64,000 bases of DNA from Planktothricoides sp. SR001 (GCF_001276715.1 NZ_LIUQ01000006.1:132556-196555), one strand, 5' to 3'; positions 26,738-36,742 are shown, counted from the first letter of the stretch. The notes: a model not told the origin generated them from the letters alone. Numbers and translations are program-made.

Positions 26738-27976
26738 ATGGTATTATCAGAAGGAAATACCGAGCATAAAGTCATGTCATCAGCAGCTAATATTTCAGAT
26801 GAATTCGGGAATCCGTGGCAGGAGTTTTGGTCACTCGATCGCCAGATTACTTTTTTAAATCATGGTTCGTTCGGTGCTTGTCCCCAGGTGGTAATGGCTG
26901 AACAAAAAAGATTACGATCGCAACTGGAACTCGATCCAGTGCGATTTTTTATGCAAGATTTTGAGCTATTGTTAGATGATGCGAGACATAAATTAGCTCA
27001 ATTTGTGGGGGCAAATCCTGAAGATTTAGTCTTTGTTCCCAATGCTACCACCGGGGTGAATACGGTATTGCGATCGCTACATTTCCATCCGGGAGACGAA
27101 ATACTAACCACCGACCATGCTTATAATGCCTGTCAAAATGCCCTCAATTTTGTGGGCGATCGCGCCAATGTTCAGATAGTCCGGGCGCCAGTATCTTTTC
27201 CCCTGGAATCACCGGATCAAATCATTGAAGCGGTGATGCAGAAAGTCTCCGCAAAAACTAAACTGGTATTACTCGATCATGCTACCAGTCAAACGGGCTT
27301 AATTTTTCCCATTGAAAAACTCATTAGTCAACTGACAAAACTGGGAATTGATACCTTGGTGGATGGCGCCCAAGCACCGGGGATGGTATCGATAGATTTG
27401 TCAGAAATTGGCGCTACTTACTACACTGGCAACTGTCACAAATGGTTACTCAGTCCCAAAGGGGCAGGATTTTTATATATTCGCTCAGATCGACAGTCAC
27501 AGATTCGTCCGCTTTCGATTAGTAACGGCACCAATTCACCACGCACGGATAAGTCAAGATTCCACTTAGAATTTGACTGGACAGGCACCGACGATCCCAC
27601 CGCTTATTTATCAGTTCCCACCGCGATAAAATTTATTGATTCACACCTAGAAAATGGCTGGCTGGAACTGATGGAACGAAATCATCAGTTAGCGGTGACA
27701 GCCAGAAAAATAATCTGTGAAACCTTGGGAGTTGCTTTGCCCTGTCCTGATGAAATGATTGGGGCAATGGCTTCAATTCCTTTACCCCAGAAAGTCGAGC
27801 AATTTCCAGCCAATCAGTTGCCCGGTGCTTTGTATGATCGATATGGCATTCAAGTACCAATTTTTTATTTCTGGCCAACTCAGCAGTGGATAGTGAGAAT
27901 TTCCGCGCAAATTTATAATACTGAGGCGCAATATGAGAAACTAGCCCAAGCTCTGAAAGAGTTGTTGAATTGTTAG
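26738..27976 (+). CDS. Class V PLP aminotransferase, isopenicillin-N epimerase-like
   Basis: A 412-residue PLP enzyme. The lysine is K235 in YTGNCHKWLLSPKG; LVDGAQAPG holds the aspartate and glutamine contacts, and the N-terminus has the typical FLNHGSFGACP. This set matches the isopenicillin-N-epimerase-like branch of class V, which includes cysteine desulfurases and lyases acting on small amino acids. Two starts are possible (26738 and 26774). It seems to stand alone, and no beta-lactam genes are near, so the name reflects similarity only. Confidence 0.82.
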   Translation: MVLSEGNTEHKVMSSAANISDEFGNPWQEFWSLDRQITFLNHGSFGACPQVVMAEQKRLRSQLELDPVRFFMQDFELLLDDARHKLAQFVGANPEDLVFVPNATTGVNTVLRSLHFHPGDEILTTDHAYNACQNALNFVGDRANVQIVRAPVSFPLESPDQIIEAVMQKVSAKTKLVLLDHATSQTGLIFPIEKLISQLTKLGIDTLVDGAQAPGMVSIDLSEIGATYYTGNCHKWLLSPKGAGFLYIRSDRQSQIRPLSISNGTNSPRTDKSRFHLEFDWTGTDDPTAYLSVPTAIKFIDSHLENGWLELMERNHQLAVTARKIICETLGVALPCPDEMIGAMASIPLPQKVEQFPANQLPGALYDRYGIQVPIFYFWPTQQWIVRISAQIYNTEAQYEKLAQALKELLNC

Positions 27977-28212
27977 TAGTTAGTATTGGTAGTATTGGTA
28001 GGGAGTGTTAAGGGAGCGAAGCGCAGTGTAACGCCCCAATTTGACCGATAAATTTGGCGCAGCACCATGCTCCATTTAATCTATATATAGTCATTTGCCC
28101 CGAAAACAAGATGCGCGATCGCACTTGAAAAAAAACGGCTGGGAGGCAGATACTCTAGATTGGCATTTCCTTTTCTGAACTGGGAACAAGGATATAGCTG
28201 ACGGACTGATGT

Positions 28213-28242
28213 AAAAAAAGTGGCCATGCTCATGCGTGGCCA
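28213..28242 (-). terminator. Rho-independent terminator of the MscS gene
   Basis: On the minus strand a stem of TGGCCACGC with GCATGGCCA (one mismatch) and a four-base loop is followed by seven T residues. It lies about 65 bases after the mscS stop. The rest of the spacer 27977-28308 shows only short GTAGTATTG repeats. Confidence 0.8.
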
Positions 28243-28308
28243 TCATCTGATTATTTTAAGATAGATCGATTCGCTAAATTAAATATCTAAGCTTTTTCTG
28301 GTAAATAT

Positions 28309-30330
28309 CTAAACTTTTTCGGGAGACACTGAAGCTGTTTTTACAATTGCAGATTCCGCGATCAATTCCGTAGGTAGATTTGGCATTTTCCCATTAGGAT
28401 TAGATCCAGATTCGATCCGAATATCTTGCACCGGAGCGGTCAACTGAATCCCTAACTCGCCAATGCTTTTTTGCAACATCTTCAGCAAATCAACATACAC
28501 ATCCCAATAGTCCTCTGTCTTTGTCCATGCTGATAGAGTTACGGAAATCTGATAGTCATATTGACTACTCCAAGGGAACCAACCCGGGGCTGGGGTCTCT
28601 AACACTTTTGGATGTGATGCGGCAATCTGCATCCACATCTTGTAAACTTGATCTAGGTCTTGCTCAAACTTTACAGAGATTGGGATCGTATGCTTACGGA
28701 TCTCTGCGGTGGTGAAATTAATAATGTCACCACCCCAAACATTATTGTTCGGCACATTAATAATACTTCCGTCAAAGCCCTGAAGTTTGGTACTCGCGAG
28801 GGTAATAGACTTAATGTAAGCCCAGTAGCCTCCCACCTTCACTTCATCCCCCACGTCAAAGGGCTTGTAGGCCATAATCATCAAGCCACTAGCCAAGTTG
28901 CCGAGGTTGCTTTGCAGGGCAAAACCGAGGATGAAACTCAGTCCACCAAATACGGCTAACAATGGACCTAAGCTGATTTCTAATGCGGTCAATGCGATCA
29001 GAACCCCGATAATGACCCCGCCACGTTTCACCAGCATGACCACAAATTCACGCAACAGAGACGAAGCTGCGAATTTGTTCATCGTGCCATTGACTACCCG
29101 ACCCAGGATTTGGGAAACGACGATCGACACTACTAAAATACCCACGAACTTACCAATATTCATCCCCCAGCGGACACCGCCTTCATCAGACTCGATCCAA
29201 CTGAGCATTCGGATGCCCAGTGCGTTGGTATCGCGGACATCAACTTCTACAAGACTGACGGCTTGAATGTAAGTTCTGTAAGCTATTGGGTCGCCCCCTT
29301 TGGCTTGTATTTCATCCAAAACCACATTTAAGCGATCGATCAGGCTAGTCCGTTCTCCTTGGAGTGTCGTGACGTTGACCACCAGTTGGGTTTTCACTTC
29401 CTCTTCTGCGGCGGAGGACTTTTCTAATTGTTTCGTCGCTTCGTTTAACTGTCCTTGTTTTTCTTGGAGTTTTGCTTCGCTGTCTGCGGCACCGGCTTCG
29501 ACATCTGCGGCGGCTTGGTCAATATTGTCAGCCGCTGCCTCGGTATTTTTAGCCGCTGCCTCGGTTTGTGTGTTTTCCTTAGAACAGGAAACTTCAACTC
29601 CGGATTGACCTACATAGCTGGCGTAACCGTACTGGTTACAGTAAAGATCGAATTCATCAGCATCGGGGGATGATGCGGTGGCACCCTCTTGATCTGCCTG
29701 TTTTTTTTCTTCTTTTTTTTCGGCAGCAGTTTTGCCTCCTGCCGCTACATCTTGCTTGGCTTCGTCAACTAATTGCTTTACAGACTCATCCTGGTTAATT
29801 GTTTCCGTCGTTTGAGTGGCCGTATTGACTGCTTCTTGAGCTTTCCCTAGGGCTTCCTTGGCTTCTTCAACTTTTTTAGCTGCTGCTTCAGCTTCGGGAG
29901 AACCGGGTGTAGCTGCCTTTTGAGCTTCTTCAGCAGCAGCAAAGGCAGCTTTAGCATCTTCTAAGGCTTTAACCGCCTGTTGTTGTTGATCAACCACCTG
30001 ATTCTTGCGTTTGATGGCAATTTCAGCGTTGCTGATTTCCTGAACTTTGGCTTTTAGCAAATCCATCCAGGCTGCGGCTTCAGTCTCTAACTCAGGGAGG
30101 GTCAGAGGCTTGACTAATAATTTAAGCTGGTCAACAGGAATGGTCGGAGCTTCGGTGGTGATTGCTTTGGGCGCGGGGGCTTCGGCTTTGGCTTCGGCTG
30201 GTGCCAGCAAAGTTTCTTGCCGGACTAATGTTTCCCCTGGTTGTTGCTGCGATCGCCCAGGAATTCCCCAGGCGACAACCGTGCAGACGACCCCAGCAAG
30301 CACAACCACTTGAGTTCGATTGCGAAACAT
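28309..30330 (-). CDS. Mechanosensitive channel of the MscS family with long coiled-coil N-terminus
   Basis: A 673-residue membrane protein. A signal peptide (about 1-28) is followed by an alanine- and glutamate-rich periplasmic region (about 60-330) that should form coiled coils. Then come three or four transmembrane helices, and the MscS pore and beta-domain: LGFALQSNLGNLASGLMIM, KPFDVGDEVKVGG and GSIINVPNNNVWGGDIINF. Two cysteines near residue 230-250 could form a disulfide. Length exceeds that of MscS and resembles multi-domain MscK/cyanobacterial types. AGAGGA precedes the ATG. It should release solutes under hypo-osmotic stress. Confidence 0.88.
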   Translation of the reverse strand: MFRNRTQVVVLAGVVCTVVAWGIPGRSQQQPGETLVRQETLLAPAEAKAEAPAPKAITTEAPTIPVDQLKLLVKPLTLPELETEAAAWMDLLKAKVQEISNAEIAIKRKNQVVDQQQQAVKALEDAKAAFAAAEEAQKAATPGSPEAEAAAKKVEEAKEALGKAQEAVNTATQTTETINQDESVKQLVDEAKQDVAAGGKTAAEKKEEKKQADQEGATASSPDADEFDLYCNQYGYASYVGQSGVEVSCSKENTQTEAAAKNTEAAADNIDQAAADVEAGAADSEAKLQEKQGQLNEATKQLEKSSAAEEEVKTQLVVNVTTLQGERTSLIDRLNVVLDEIQAKGGDPIAYRTYIQAVSLVEVDVRDTNALGIRMLSWIESDEGGVRWGMNIGKFVGILVVSIVVSQILGRVVNGTMNKFAASSLLREFVVMLVKRGGVIIGVLIALTALEISLGPLLAVFGGLSFILGFALQSNLGNLASGLMIMAYKPFDVGDEVKVGGYWAYIKSITLASTKLQGFDGSIINVPNNNVWGGDIINFTTAEIRKHTIPISVKFEQDLDQVYKMWMQIAASHPKVLETPAPGWFPWSSQYDYQISVTLSAWTKTEDYWDVYVDLLKMLQKSIGELGIQLTAPVQDIRIESGSNPNGKMPNLPTELIAESAIVKTASVSPEKV

Positions 30331-30862
30331 CTGTTGTCCTCTATTATTTATTTTTATGCCTTACTGTAAGTGAACGAATCTCAAAACGTCAACTAAATTT
30401 AGAGATAGTTAGACAAGTTAATGATTTTTAGATATTTCTTTATCGTTAACTGGTTATTTTTATCAAAAATAACTAAAATAGAGCAGTTTGATTTCGCCAT
30501 CTTATATAATGTCTTCTATACAGAATATAATTTAGGCATAAAATATCTGGTGGTTCCAGATAGAGCCTTTTTGAGGAATTACGCAAATATAGAGTTAAAT
30601 CACTATATATTGCCGGTTGTAGGCCAGGTAAACCCTACATTTAGAGCCGCAAATTTTTTAGGTGTAATGCGATATTAAACACCGAAAACTTTAAGTAATT
30701 GTGATAATTGTGACAGTTTAGGGGGAAGAAAATGGTCGGGGATTGACCATGAAGCGATCGCGCCCCCAAGAAACCAGGAATTAAAGGCAATTCAATGGCA
30801 AAATTATCTTAATTTCCGATTTTTTGTTTACTGTAAAATTATTGTGAATTTTTAATTGCTTT
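30331..30862. other. Divergent spacer between MscS and ClC genes
   Basis: No gene is supported in this AT-rich 530-base stretch. It should contain the promoters of both neighbours. No strong palindrome or riboswitch was noticed. Confidence 0.45.
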
Positions 30863-33517
30863 ATGCCATTGGCTAAGATTCGCGATCGCCTAGGGAAATC
30901 CCTCAGCCCGAAAAACCTGGCGATTTTTGAAGCCTGTTTAATTGGTTTGGTATCAGGGCTGGCAGCGGTTTTACTCAAACAAGGAGTGGAATGGCTGGGC
31001 AGCATTCGCCTAATCCTCACCCAACAATATCCAGTCTGGTTGGTACTACCCGCGATCGCCTGCTGCGGAACCTTTCTCGCCGGTTTACTCGTCCAGCGGG
31101 TCGCCCCAGAAACCTCTGGTAGTGGTATTCCCCAGGTAAAAGTTGCCTTAGCTGGACTCGGTGGCAACCTCGATGGTCGAGTCGCAGCGGTCAAGTTACT
31201 GGGCAGTATGCTCACCATTGCCTCTGGTGTCACCTTGGGCAGACAAGGTCCGACGGTGCAAATTGGCGCTGCATTGGCAGCCCAACTCAGTCGCTGGGTT
31301 CCAACCTCTCCCGACTATCGCCGTCAGTTAATTGCTTGTGGGGCTGCTGCCGGACTCGCAGCGGGGTTTAATGCCCCCATTGCCGGAGTCTTATTTGTAG
31401 TGGAAGAACTAATTAGAGATTTTTCCAATATTACCCTCGGTCCGGCGATTATTGCTTCCTTTATCGGGGCGGTAGTTTCTCGGATCCTGGGGGGACAAAG
31501 CCTCAACCTAGATCAAAGTCTCACCGCCAGATATACCACCTTTTCCGCCCAAGAGATTCCTTTTTACCTGCTGTTGGGCATTCTCGCGGGGTTGCTGGGG
31601 GTATTGTTTCAAAAAGGCATTGTCCAAACCACTATTTTTAATCGGCGATGGCTGCGAATCGGTTTGCCCCTGCAAATGGCCTTAGCTGGCTTAATTGGCG
31701 GCATTGTTGTCTCCCTCTTACCGCCGCTATTTAGAAATTACGCCGGGTTACGAGAGTTTATGTTGACTGGGGAACCTGATGCGAAAAGTTGCGCGATCGC
31801 CTTTATCACTCACTTCTGTCTCACCATTATCGCCGCCAGTTCTCGCGCCCCAGGGGGACTATTTGCCCCATCCTTAATTCTCGGATCTGCCCTCGGTTAT
31901 CTAGTTGGTTTATGGGAATGGGAAATTGTGGCTTTGGCAAAACCTACCAGTTACGCCTTTGCGGGAATGGGGGCATTTTTTTGCGCCGTATCTCGTGCGC
32001 CAATTACCAGCGTGGTAATGATATTTGAAATTACCACGGACTTTAACCTAGTCTTGCCTTTGATGATTGTCAGCGTGGTGTCTTACTTAGTCTCGGAACG
32101 CATCAATCGCGGTTCACTTTATGATGAGCTTTTGGCATTAAATGGCATTGAACTAAAAAAAGAAAAACCAGTGGGCGGTTTTTTATCGGAAATCCATGCC
32201 GTAGACGTGATGCAGCGGCAAGTGGAAACCCTCAGCGCCGAACAAACTCTCGGTGAAGCTTTGCATAAGTTTGCATCGTCTCATCATCGCGGCTTTCCCG
32301 TGGTCAACAATGGTCAATTGGTAGGAATTGTCGGTCAAGCGGATTTAGCCAAAATAGGCACCAAAGGCTATCACGAACATCAATTAGTCCGAGAAATTAT
32401 GACCCCACAGCCGGTAACGGTAAATTCAGACGATAGTTTAAGCGAGGTTTTATATCAGTTAAATCGGTTTGGTTTGAGTCGCTTGCCGGTAGTCGAAGGA
32501 CGTAAATTAGTAGGGATTATTACTCGTAGCGATATTATTAGAACCGAAAGCACTCATTTAGCCAGAGAAACTTCCGGTAAAAGCAATCCTACTCCCTCTT
32601 ATGTGGTGTATCAAACTCGCGATCCAGCGGTGGGAAAAACTCGGATTTTGGTGCCATTGGCTAACCCAGAAACTGCCGGAACTTTGATTAGGTTGGCAGC
32701 AGCGATCGCCCGTGAGCAAAATTCAGAACTAGAATGCCTGCAAGTGCTGTTAGTCCACCGGGATCAACCCCCATCAGAAACCCCAGTACGCACCACTCAG
32801 AGTCGTCGGTTGTTAAAACAAGCGGTAAGAATTGCCCGCAGTTACGGAGTGCCGGTGCATACACAAGTGCGCGTGACTCACGATGTCTCCCAAGCGATTT
32901 TAGATACTATCAAAGAGCGACATATTGATTTAATTTTAATGGGTTGGAAAGGTGCCACCTTAAGCCCTGGGCGGATTTTTAGTAACGTGGTTGATACGGT
33001 AATTCGCCAAGCTTCTTGTCATGTGGTAGTGGTGAAATGGAGTCAATCTTTACAGATGAACAGCTTAGACAATCCTATAGAAGAGGTTCCGAATACTAAA
33101 AGCTGTCCGGTGCCTTTATTTAATCGGTGGTTACTTTGCATCGGTGGCGGCCCTAATTCTCAACAAGCCCTCAAACTTTTACCGGGCTTATTAAAGCTTG
33201 GGAATCAACCAGAAATTCGCCTTTGTGAAGTATTCGATCCTAATCAATTTCAACCGGATAAAACCCCATTATATCAAGCCCGTGAATTTCTGAATCAGCG
33301 GGTGAATTGTCCCATCTCCGCTACTCCCATATATGGCGATTCTGTTCCTGATGTGATTAGTACCCTCGCACAAGAGTATAATTACGATGTAGTGTTACTC
33401 GGCGCCAGTCGGGAAGGATTATTACAACAGGTGATTAAGGGCAATATTCCCGAAGAAATTTCTCGCGGTTGTAATTGTACGGTGATTTTAGTCCGCAGTG
33501 CGATCGGCACTTCTTAA
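30863..33517 (+). CDS. ClC-family chloride channel/transporter with CBS pair and USP domains
   Basis: An 884-residue protein with a ClC membrane domain (about 1-430), two CBS domains (about 445-575) and a tail with two universal-stress-like regions (about 590-880). Selectivity motif GSGIP is at residues 86-90. The second signature reads GRQGPTVQIG: the gating glutamate of GREGP is glutamine at Q128 (codon CAA at 31244). The inner proton-path glutamates EE are kept in VVEELIRDF. In well-studied ClC exchangers a change from Glu to Gln here removes proton coupling, so this protein may act as a channel or uncoupled carrier. No ribosome site is evident. Confidence 0.9.
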   Translation: MPLAKIRDRLGKSLSPKNLAIFEACLIGLVSGLAAVLLKQGVEWLGSIRLILTQQYPVWLVLPAIACCGTFLAGLLVQRVAPETSGSGIPQVKVALAGLGGNLDGRVAAVKLLGSMLTIASGVTLGRQGPTVQIGAALAAQLSRWVPTSPDYRRQLIACGAAAGLAAGFNAPIAGVLFVVEELIRDFSNITLGPAIIASFIGAVVSRILGGQSLNLDQSLTARYTTFSAQEIPFYLLLGILAGLLGVLFQKGIVQTTIFNRRWLRIGLPLQMALAGLIGGIVVSLLPPLFRNYAGLREFMLTGEPDAKSCAIAFITHFCLTIIAASSRAPGGLFAPSLILGSALGYLVGLWEWEIVALAKPTSYAFAGMGAFFCAVSRAPITSVVMIFEITTDFNLVLPLMIVSVVSYLVSERINRGSLYDELLALNGIELKKEKPVGGFLSEIHAVDVMQRQVETLSAEQTLGEALHKFASSHHRGFPVVNNGQLVGIVGQADLAKIGTKGYHEHQLVREIMTPQPVTVNSDDSLSEVLYQLNRFGLSRLPVVEGRKLVGIITRSDIIRTESTHLARETSGKSNPTPSYVVYQTRDPAVGKTRILVPLANPETAGTLIRLAAAIAREQNSELECLQVLLVHRDQPPSETPVRTTQSRRLLKQAVRIARSYGVPVHTQVRVTHDVSQAILDTIKERHIDLILMGWKGATLSPGRIFSNVVDTVIRQASCHVVVVKWSQSLQMNSLDNPIEEVPNTKSCPVPLFNRWLLCIGGGPNSQQALKLLPGLLKLGNQPEIRLCEVFDPNQFQPDKTPLYQAREFLNQRVNCPISATPIYGDSVPDVISTLAQEYNYDVVLLGASREGLLQQVIKGNIPEEISRGCNCTVILVRSAIGTS

Positions 33518-33646
33518 ATCAAGCAATATCAACTCAACAAAGACCAGCTTGGCTAAATCCAGAGATTTATCTCAGCCAAATCAAAGTACAATGAGTACAA
33601 TTAATTATGTACACCTACTTATCGCGCTCATTTAGGGGCAGATAGA

Positions 33647-34060
33647 ATGGCCAAAGATATCTACCACGAAGCGGTTAAAATAGCTTTAATCAAAGATGGC
33701 TGGACAATTACAGAGGATCCGCTACGGTTGAAGTTTGGTGGTCGGATGACTTATGTAGATTTGGGGGCAGAAAAGTTGTTAGCAGCACAAAAAGAAGGTC
33801 AGCAAATTGCCGTAGAGGTAAAAAGCTTTTTAAATCCTTCTCCCGTTAAAGATTTAGAACAAGCCTTGGGGCAATACATCATGTATTCCCAGGTTTTGGC
33901 AAAACTGCAACAGAATCGTCTATTATATCTTGCAATTCCTCAAGTCGTATTTTATGATTTTTTTTCTGAGGAATTACCCAAGTTAATCGTGGAAATAAAT
34001 CAGATTAAGTTGTTAGTTTTTAATCCAGAAAGTCAGGAGGTATGCCAATGGATCGCTTAG
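33647..34060 (+). CDS. xisH: XisH-family protein (fdxN element excision controlling factor homologue)
   Basis: A 137-residue protein matching XisH: MAKDIYHEAVKIALIKDGW at the start and GQQIAVEVKSFLN in the middle, a PD-(D/E)XK-nuclease-like strand with E and K. XisH and XisI were described as factors needed for fdxN-element excision in Anabaena, but homologues are common in cyanobacteria without that element and their biochemical role is unclear. GGGGC precedes the ATG. The xisI gene overlaps its end, as is usual for the pair. Confidence 0.9.
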   Translation: MAKDIYHEAVKIALIKDGWTITEDPLRLKFGGRMTYVDLGAEKLLAAQKEGQQIAVEVKSFLNPSPVKDLEQALGQYIMYSQVLAKLQQNRLLYLAIPQVVFYDFFSEELPKLIVEINQIKLLVFNPESQEVCQWIA

Positions 34061-34395
34061 ATTTTTATCGAGACACTATTGAAAAAATCCTGAAAAGACA
34101 CGCTGATTTGCCTTATTCCTATGGCCAAATTGATGAATATGCGATCGTCGATCGCGATCGCAACCACTTTTTATTATTTGATGTGGGATGGCAACAGGAA
34201 GACGGCAAAAGACGCCGCGTTCACGGCTGTATTACCCACGTCCAAATTATTGATGGGAAAATTTGGATTCAAAGAGATGGTATTGAAGATGGCATTACGG
34301 AAGAATTGCTAGAAGCGGGAATACCAAAATCCGATATTGTCCTAGGATTTCAGCCCCCAGAAGTTCGTCCCTATACAGGTTATGGGATATCCTGA
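34048..34395 (+). CDS. xisI: XisI-family protein
   Basis: A 115-residue protein beginning MDRLDFYRDTIEKIL, with YGQIDEYAIVDRDRNHFLLFDVGW and the C-terminal IVLGFQPPEVRPYTGYG, all typical of XisI. The ATG at 34048 is preferred to one at 34042 because AGGAGGT is seven bases upstream of it and abuts the earlier one. It overlaps xisH by 13 bases, indicating coupled translation and a probable XisH-XisI complex. Confidence 0.9.
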   Translation: MDRLDFYRDTIEKILKRHADLPYSYGQIDEYAIVDRDRNHFLLFDVGWQQEDGKRRRVHGCITHVQIIDGKIWIQRDGIEDGITEELLEAGIPKSDIVLGFQPPEVRPYTGYGIS

Positions 34396-34441
34396 AAAAA
34401 CTTTTAAGGAAAATTTGCGGAACTTTTGGGAATGGGAATGG

Positions 34442-34654
34442 CTACTCCTTCACCACTTCCACCAAGTCTTCTACCATCACATCAAAGGTGCGAGCTAACT
34501 TGATGATGGCGACTAAATCTACTGTAGCCATTCCGGGCGATCGCGCATAATGGCGAATCGTGCTATAGACCAACCCAGAGCGATCGGCCACTTCCTTCAT
34601 GCTCCAGCCTTTTTCCTCTGCTAACTCGCGAATTTTTAGCTTAACTAGACCCAT
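34442..34654 (-). CDS. Small XRE-family helix-turn-helix regulator
   Basis: A 70-residue protein that is essentially one Cro/CI-type domain: KIRELAEEKGWSMKEVADRSGLVYSTIRHYARSPG then helices 4-5. It converges on xisI from the other strand. Such stand-alone proteins often regulate their own gene or an adjacent small module; the target is unknown. The 177-base region upstream carries short direct repeats (see 34753-34845) that may include its operator. Confidence 0.85.
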   Translation of the reverse strand: MGLVKLKIRELAEEKGWSMKEVADRSGLVYSTIRHYARSPGMATVDLVAIIKLARTFDVMVEDLVEVVKE

Positions 34655-34752
34655 GTATTGACAAGTGATAAATATTTATCATATAGTGGTAAAAATATAA
34701 ATGGCGACGCCTCCGGACTGGAAAACTGAAGGGCGATCGCCAATCCAATCCA

Positions 34753-34845
34753 AATCCCACAAAAAGGGGAAGGGACTTACTAGATCCCACAAAAATGGGA
34801 ACGTACTTACTATGATAAGAACGCACTTACTATGATAACAACTTT
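34753..34845. repeat. Direct repeats between divergent XRE and unknown gene
   Basis: Two copies each of GATCCCACAAAAAtGGGA-like and of ACTTACTATGATAA lie in tandem. The second ACTTACTATGATAA contains the start codon of the gene at 34832. A role as binding sites for the divergent XRE protein is possible. Confidence 0.55.
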
Positions 34846-35305
34846 TAAGCCAAAGTCAATTAGCTGGCATCCTTTATGCCGGTTTGTCACCAAAGAAGCG
34901 ATCGCCCGATTATTAAAAGTCCCAGTCAAGCATATCTATCGGGTGCGCCTCTGGTTTCGGGTGATCCTCGTTGTGGGTAAAGGAATCAGCCGTTTTGTCA
35001 GCTACGCTGACTTGCCCCCCATTCTCGGCGTTGACTTACCCCAAGGACGGGATTATGATTACTGGCGGCGGCGTTGGCCAGGAAAATATGCCCCGGACTT
35101 TTGGGTTGAATTTTATCAACAGCATTTCCAGCAAGCCACCTCAATGGGTCAATTATTTGCTTGGGGTAAATTAGTGGGTTCGATCAAACATCTCTTGACC
35201 CCCGAAGGATTAGAAAGTTTGCGATCGCTTTATCGTCAGAAAAAAGATTTGTTTCAAACGGGGAAAAACCACAGAGTCACAGAGACAATAAGTTTCTCGA
35301 AGTAA
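34832..35305 (+). CDS. Hypothetical conserved cyanobacterial-type protein
   Basis: A 157-residue basic protein without a motif I can assign. The N-terminal part (FVTKEAIARLLKVPVKHIYRVRLW) looks like a short helical DNA-binding or adaptor segment, followed by a tryptophan-rich centre (DYDYWRRRWPGKYAPDFW). No signal peptide or membrane helix is seen. The start codon lies in a repeated sequence, so the true start is somewhat uncertain. Function unknown. Confidence 0.6.
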   Translation: MITTFKPKSISWHPLCRFVTKEAIARLLKVPVKHIYRVRLWFRVILVVGKGISRFVSYADLPPILGVDLPQGRDYDYWRRRWPGKYAPDFWVEFYQQHFQQATSMGQLFAWGKLVGSIKHLLTPEGLESLRSLYRQKKDLFQTGKNHRVTETISFSK

Positions 35306-35359
35306 CTGTTAATGGTGACCCGGACTTTATGCTTGATAATTTAACTGGTTAAATCCTCT

Positions 35360-36742
35360 ATGTCCTCAATTAAATCGTTGCTTAACCGTCGTCGTTTCCT
35401 TCAGGTCAGTTTATTCGCTAGTACCGTCGGTCTGTCTTGGGCTTGTGCGGAAAATCGGGTACAATCTCAACAGCAAAAAGTGTTGGTGATTGGGGCGGGA
35501 ATTGCCGGATTAGCGGCAGCCCAAGAACTTCAGCAAAATGGGTTTCAAGTGACGGTTTTGGAAGGGCGCGATCGCATTGGGGGGCGCATTTATACCGATC
35601 GCACCCTGGGCTTTCCCGTAGATTTGGGGGCGTCTTGGATTCATGGGATTACCGATAATCCTATTGGCAATTTAGCGCGAGAATGGAATATTGCTATTAA
35701 GCCCACAGATTTCGATAATATTCTCTTGTACGGCAGCAATGGCAAATTAATTAGCGATGAGGATATTGATAGTAGTTATGAAATCTATGAAAAAATTATC
35801 GAACGGGCGGAAGCCTTAGCGGAAAATTCAGAAAAAGACCTCTCCCTGGCAGCCACAATTCAACAGATTTTAAAATCCCAAACCCTGAAACCCCAAGAAT
35901 CTCAGTTAGTCCAATGGTGGTTGAATTCTGAACTGATTATTGACCGGGGTGCGGACTTAGAAAATCTTTCCGCTTGGTGGTTTGATGAGGGAGAAAGTTT
36001 TGACGGCGATGATTATATTTTTCCCCAAGGATATGACCAAATTATTAACGGATTAGCGAAAAATCTGGAAATTCAGCGGCAACAAACAGTGATGGAAATT
36101 ACCACCAGCAATTCAGGGGTATTCGTCACCACTGATCGAGGCAATTTTACCGCTGATGCGGCGATCGTCACCTTACCTTTGGGAGTCTTAAAATCTGGAA
36201 ATATTAAGTTTTCTCCCCCATTGCCTGCCAACAAACAAGGGGCAATAGATCGCCTAAGTATGGGAGTTTTAAATAAGGTAGTGTTAAAATTTCCCCAGGA
36301 ATTTTGGCCAGAAGAATATCACGGATTTGGTTGTCTATCTGAAGGAAAAGCGGATTTTGGTGAATTTTTAAATTGGTCACTCTACAGTCAAAAACCGGCA
36401 TTAATGGCATTTACTGGCGGTAGTTTTGCCCGCCAGATCGAACAGTTATCAGAAACGCAAATTAGCGATCGCATTATGCGGGTTTTGCGGCAGAATTATG
36501 GCCAACCCATTCCTGAACCGGAAATGGTGATGATGACTCGATGGACTCAAGATCCCTTTGCTTTCGGGTCTTATTCCTATATTCCCGTGGGTGGGGATAG
36601 TGGCGATCGCGATCTCCTCGCTGAACCCGTGAACCAGCGCCTCTTATTTGCCGGAGAAGCAACCTCCCGTGACTATCCCTCCACGGTACATGGGGCTTAC
36701 TTATCAGGAATTCGGGAAGCGCAGCGATTAATTAATAGTTAA
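35360..36742 (+). CDS. Flavin amine oxidase, exported (Tat-type signal)
   Basis: A 460-residue FAD-dependent amine oxidase. A twin-arginine signal RRRFLQVSLFAS is followed by a possible lipobox ending at the cysteine of SWAC. The FAD site is VLVIGAGIAGLAAAQEL with EGRDRIGGRIYTD, and the C-terminus has LLFAGEATSRDYPSTVHGAYLSG, the classic monoamine/polyamine-oxidase ending. GASWIHG is also conserved. It should oxidise an amine in the periplasm, making an aldehyde, ammonia and hydrogen peroxide. Substrate is unknown. Confidence 0.88.
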   Translation: MSSIKSLLNRRRFLQVSLFASTVGLSWACAENRVQSQQQKVLVIGAGIAGLAAAQELQQNGFQVTVLEGRDRIGGRIYTDRTLGFPVDLGASWIHGITDNPIGNLAREWNIAIKPTDFDNILLYGSNGKLISDEDIDSSYEIYEKIIERAEALAENSEKDLSLAATIQQILKSQTLKPQESQLVQWWLNSELIIDRGADLENLSAWWFDEGESFDGDDYIFPQGYDQIINGLAKNLEIQRQQTVMEITTSNSGVFVTTDRGNFTADAAIVTLPLGVLKSGNIKFSPPLPANKQGAIDRLSMGVLNKVVLKFPQEFWPEEYHGFGCLSEGKADFGEFLNWSLYSQKPALMAFTGGSFARQIEQLSETQISDRIMRVLRQNYGQPIPEPEMVMMTRWTQDPFAFGSYSYIPVGGDSGDRDLLAEPVNQRLLFAGEATSRDYPSTVHGAYLSGIREAQRLINS

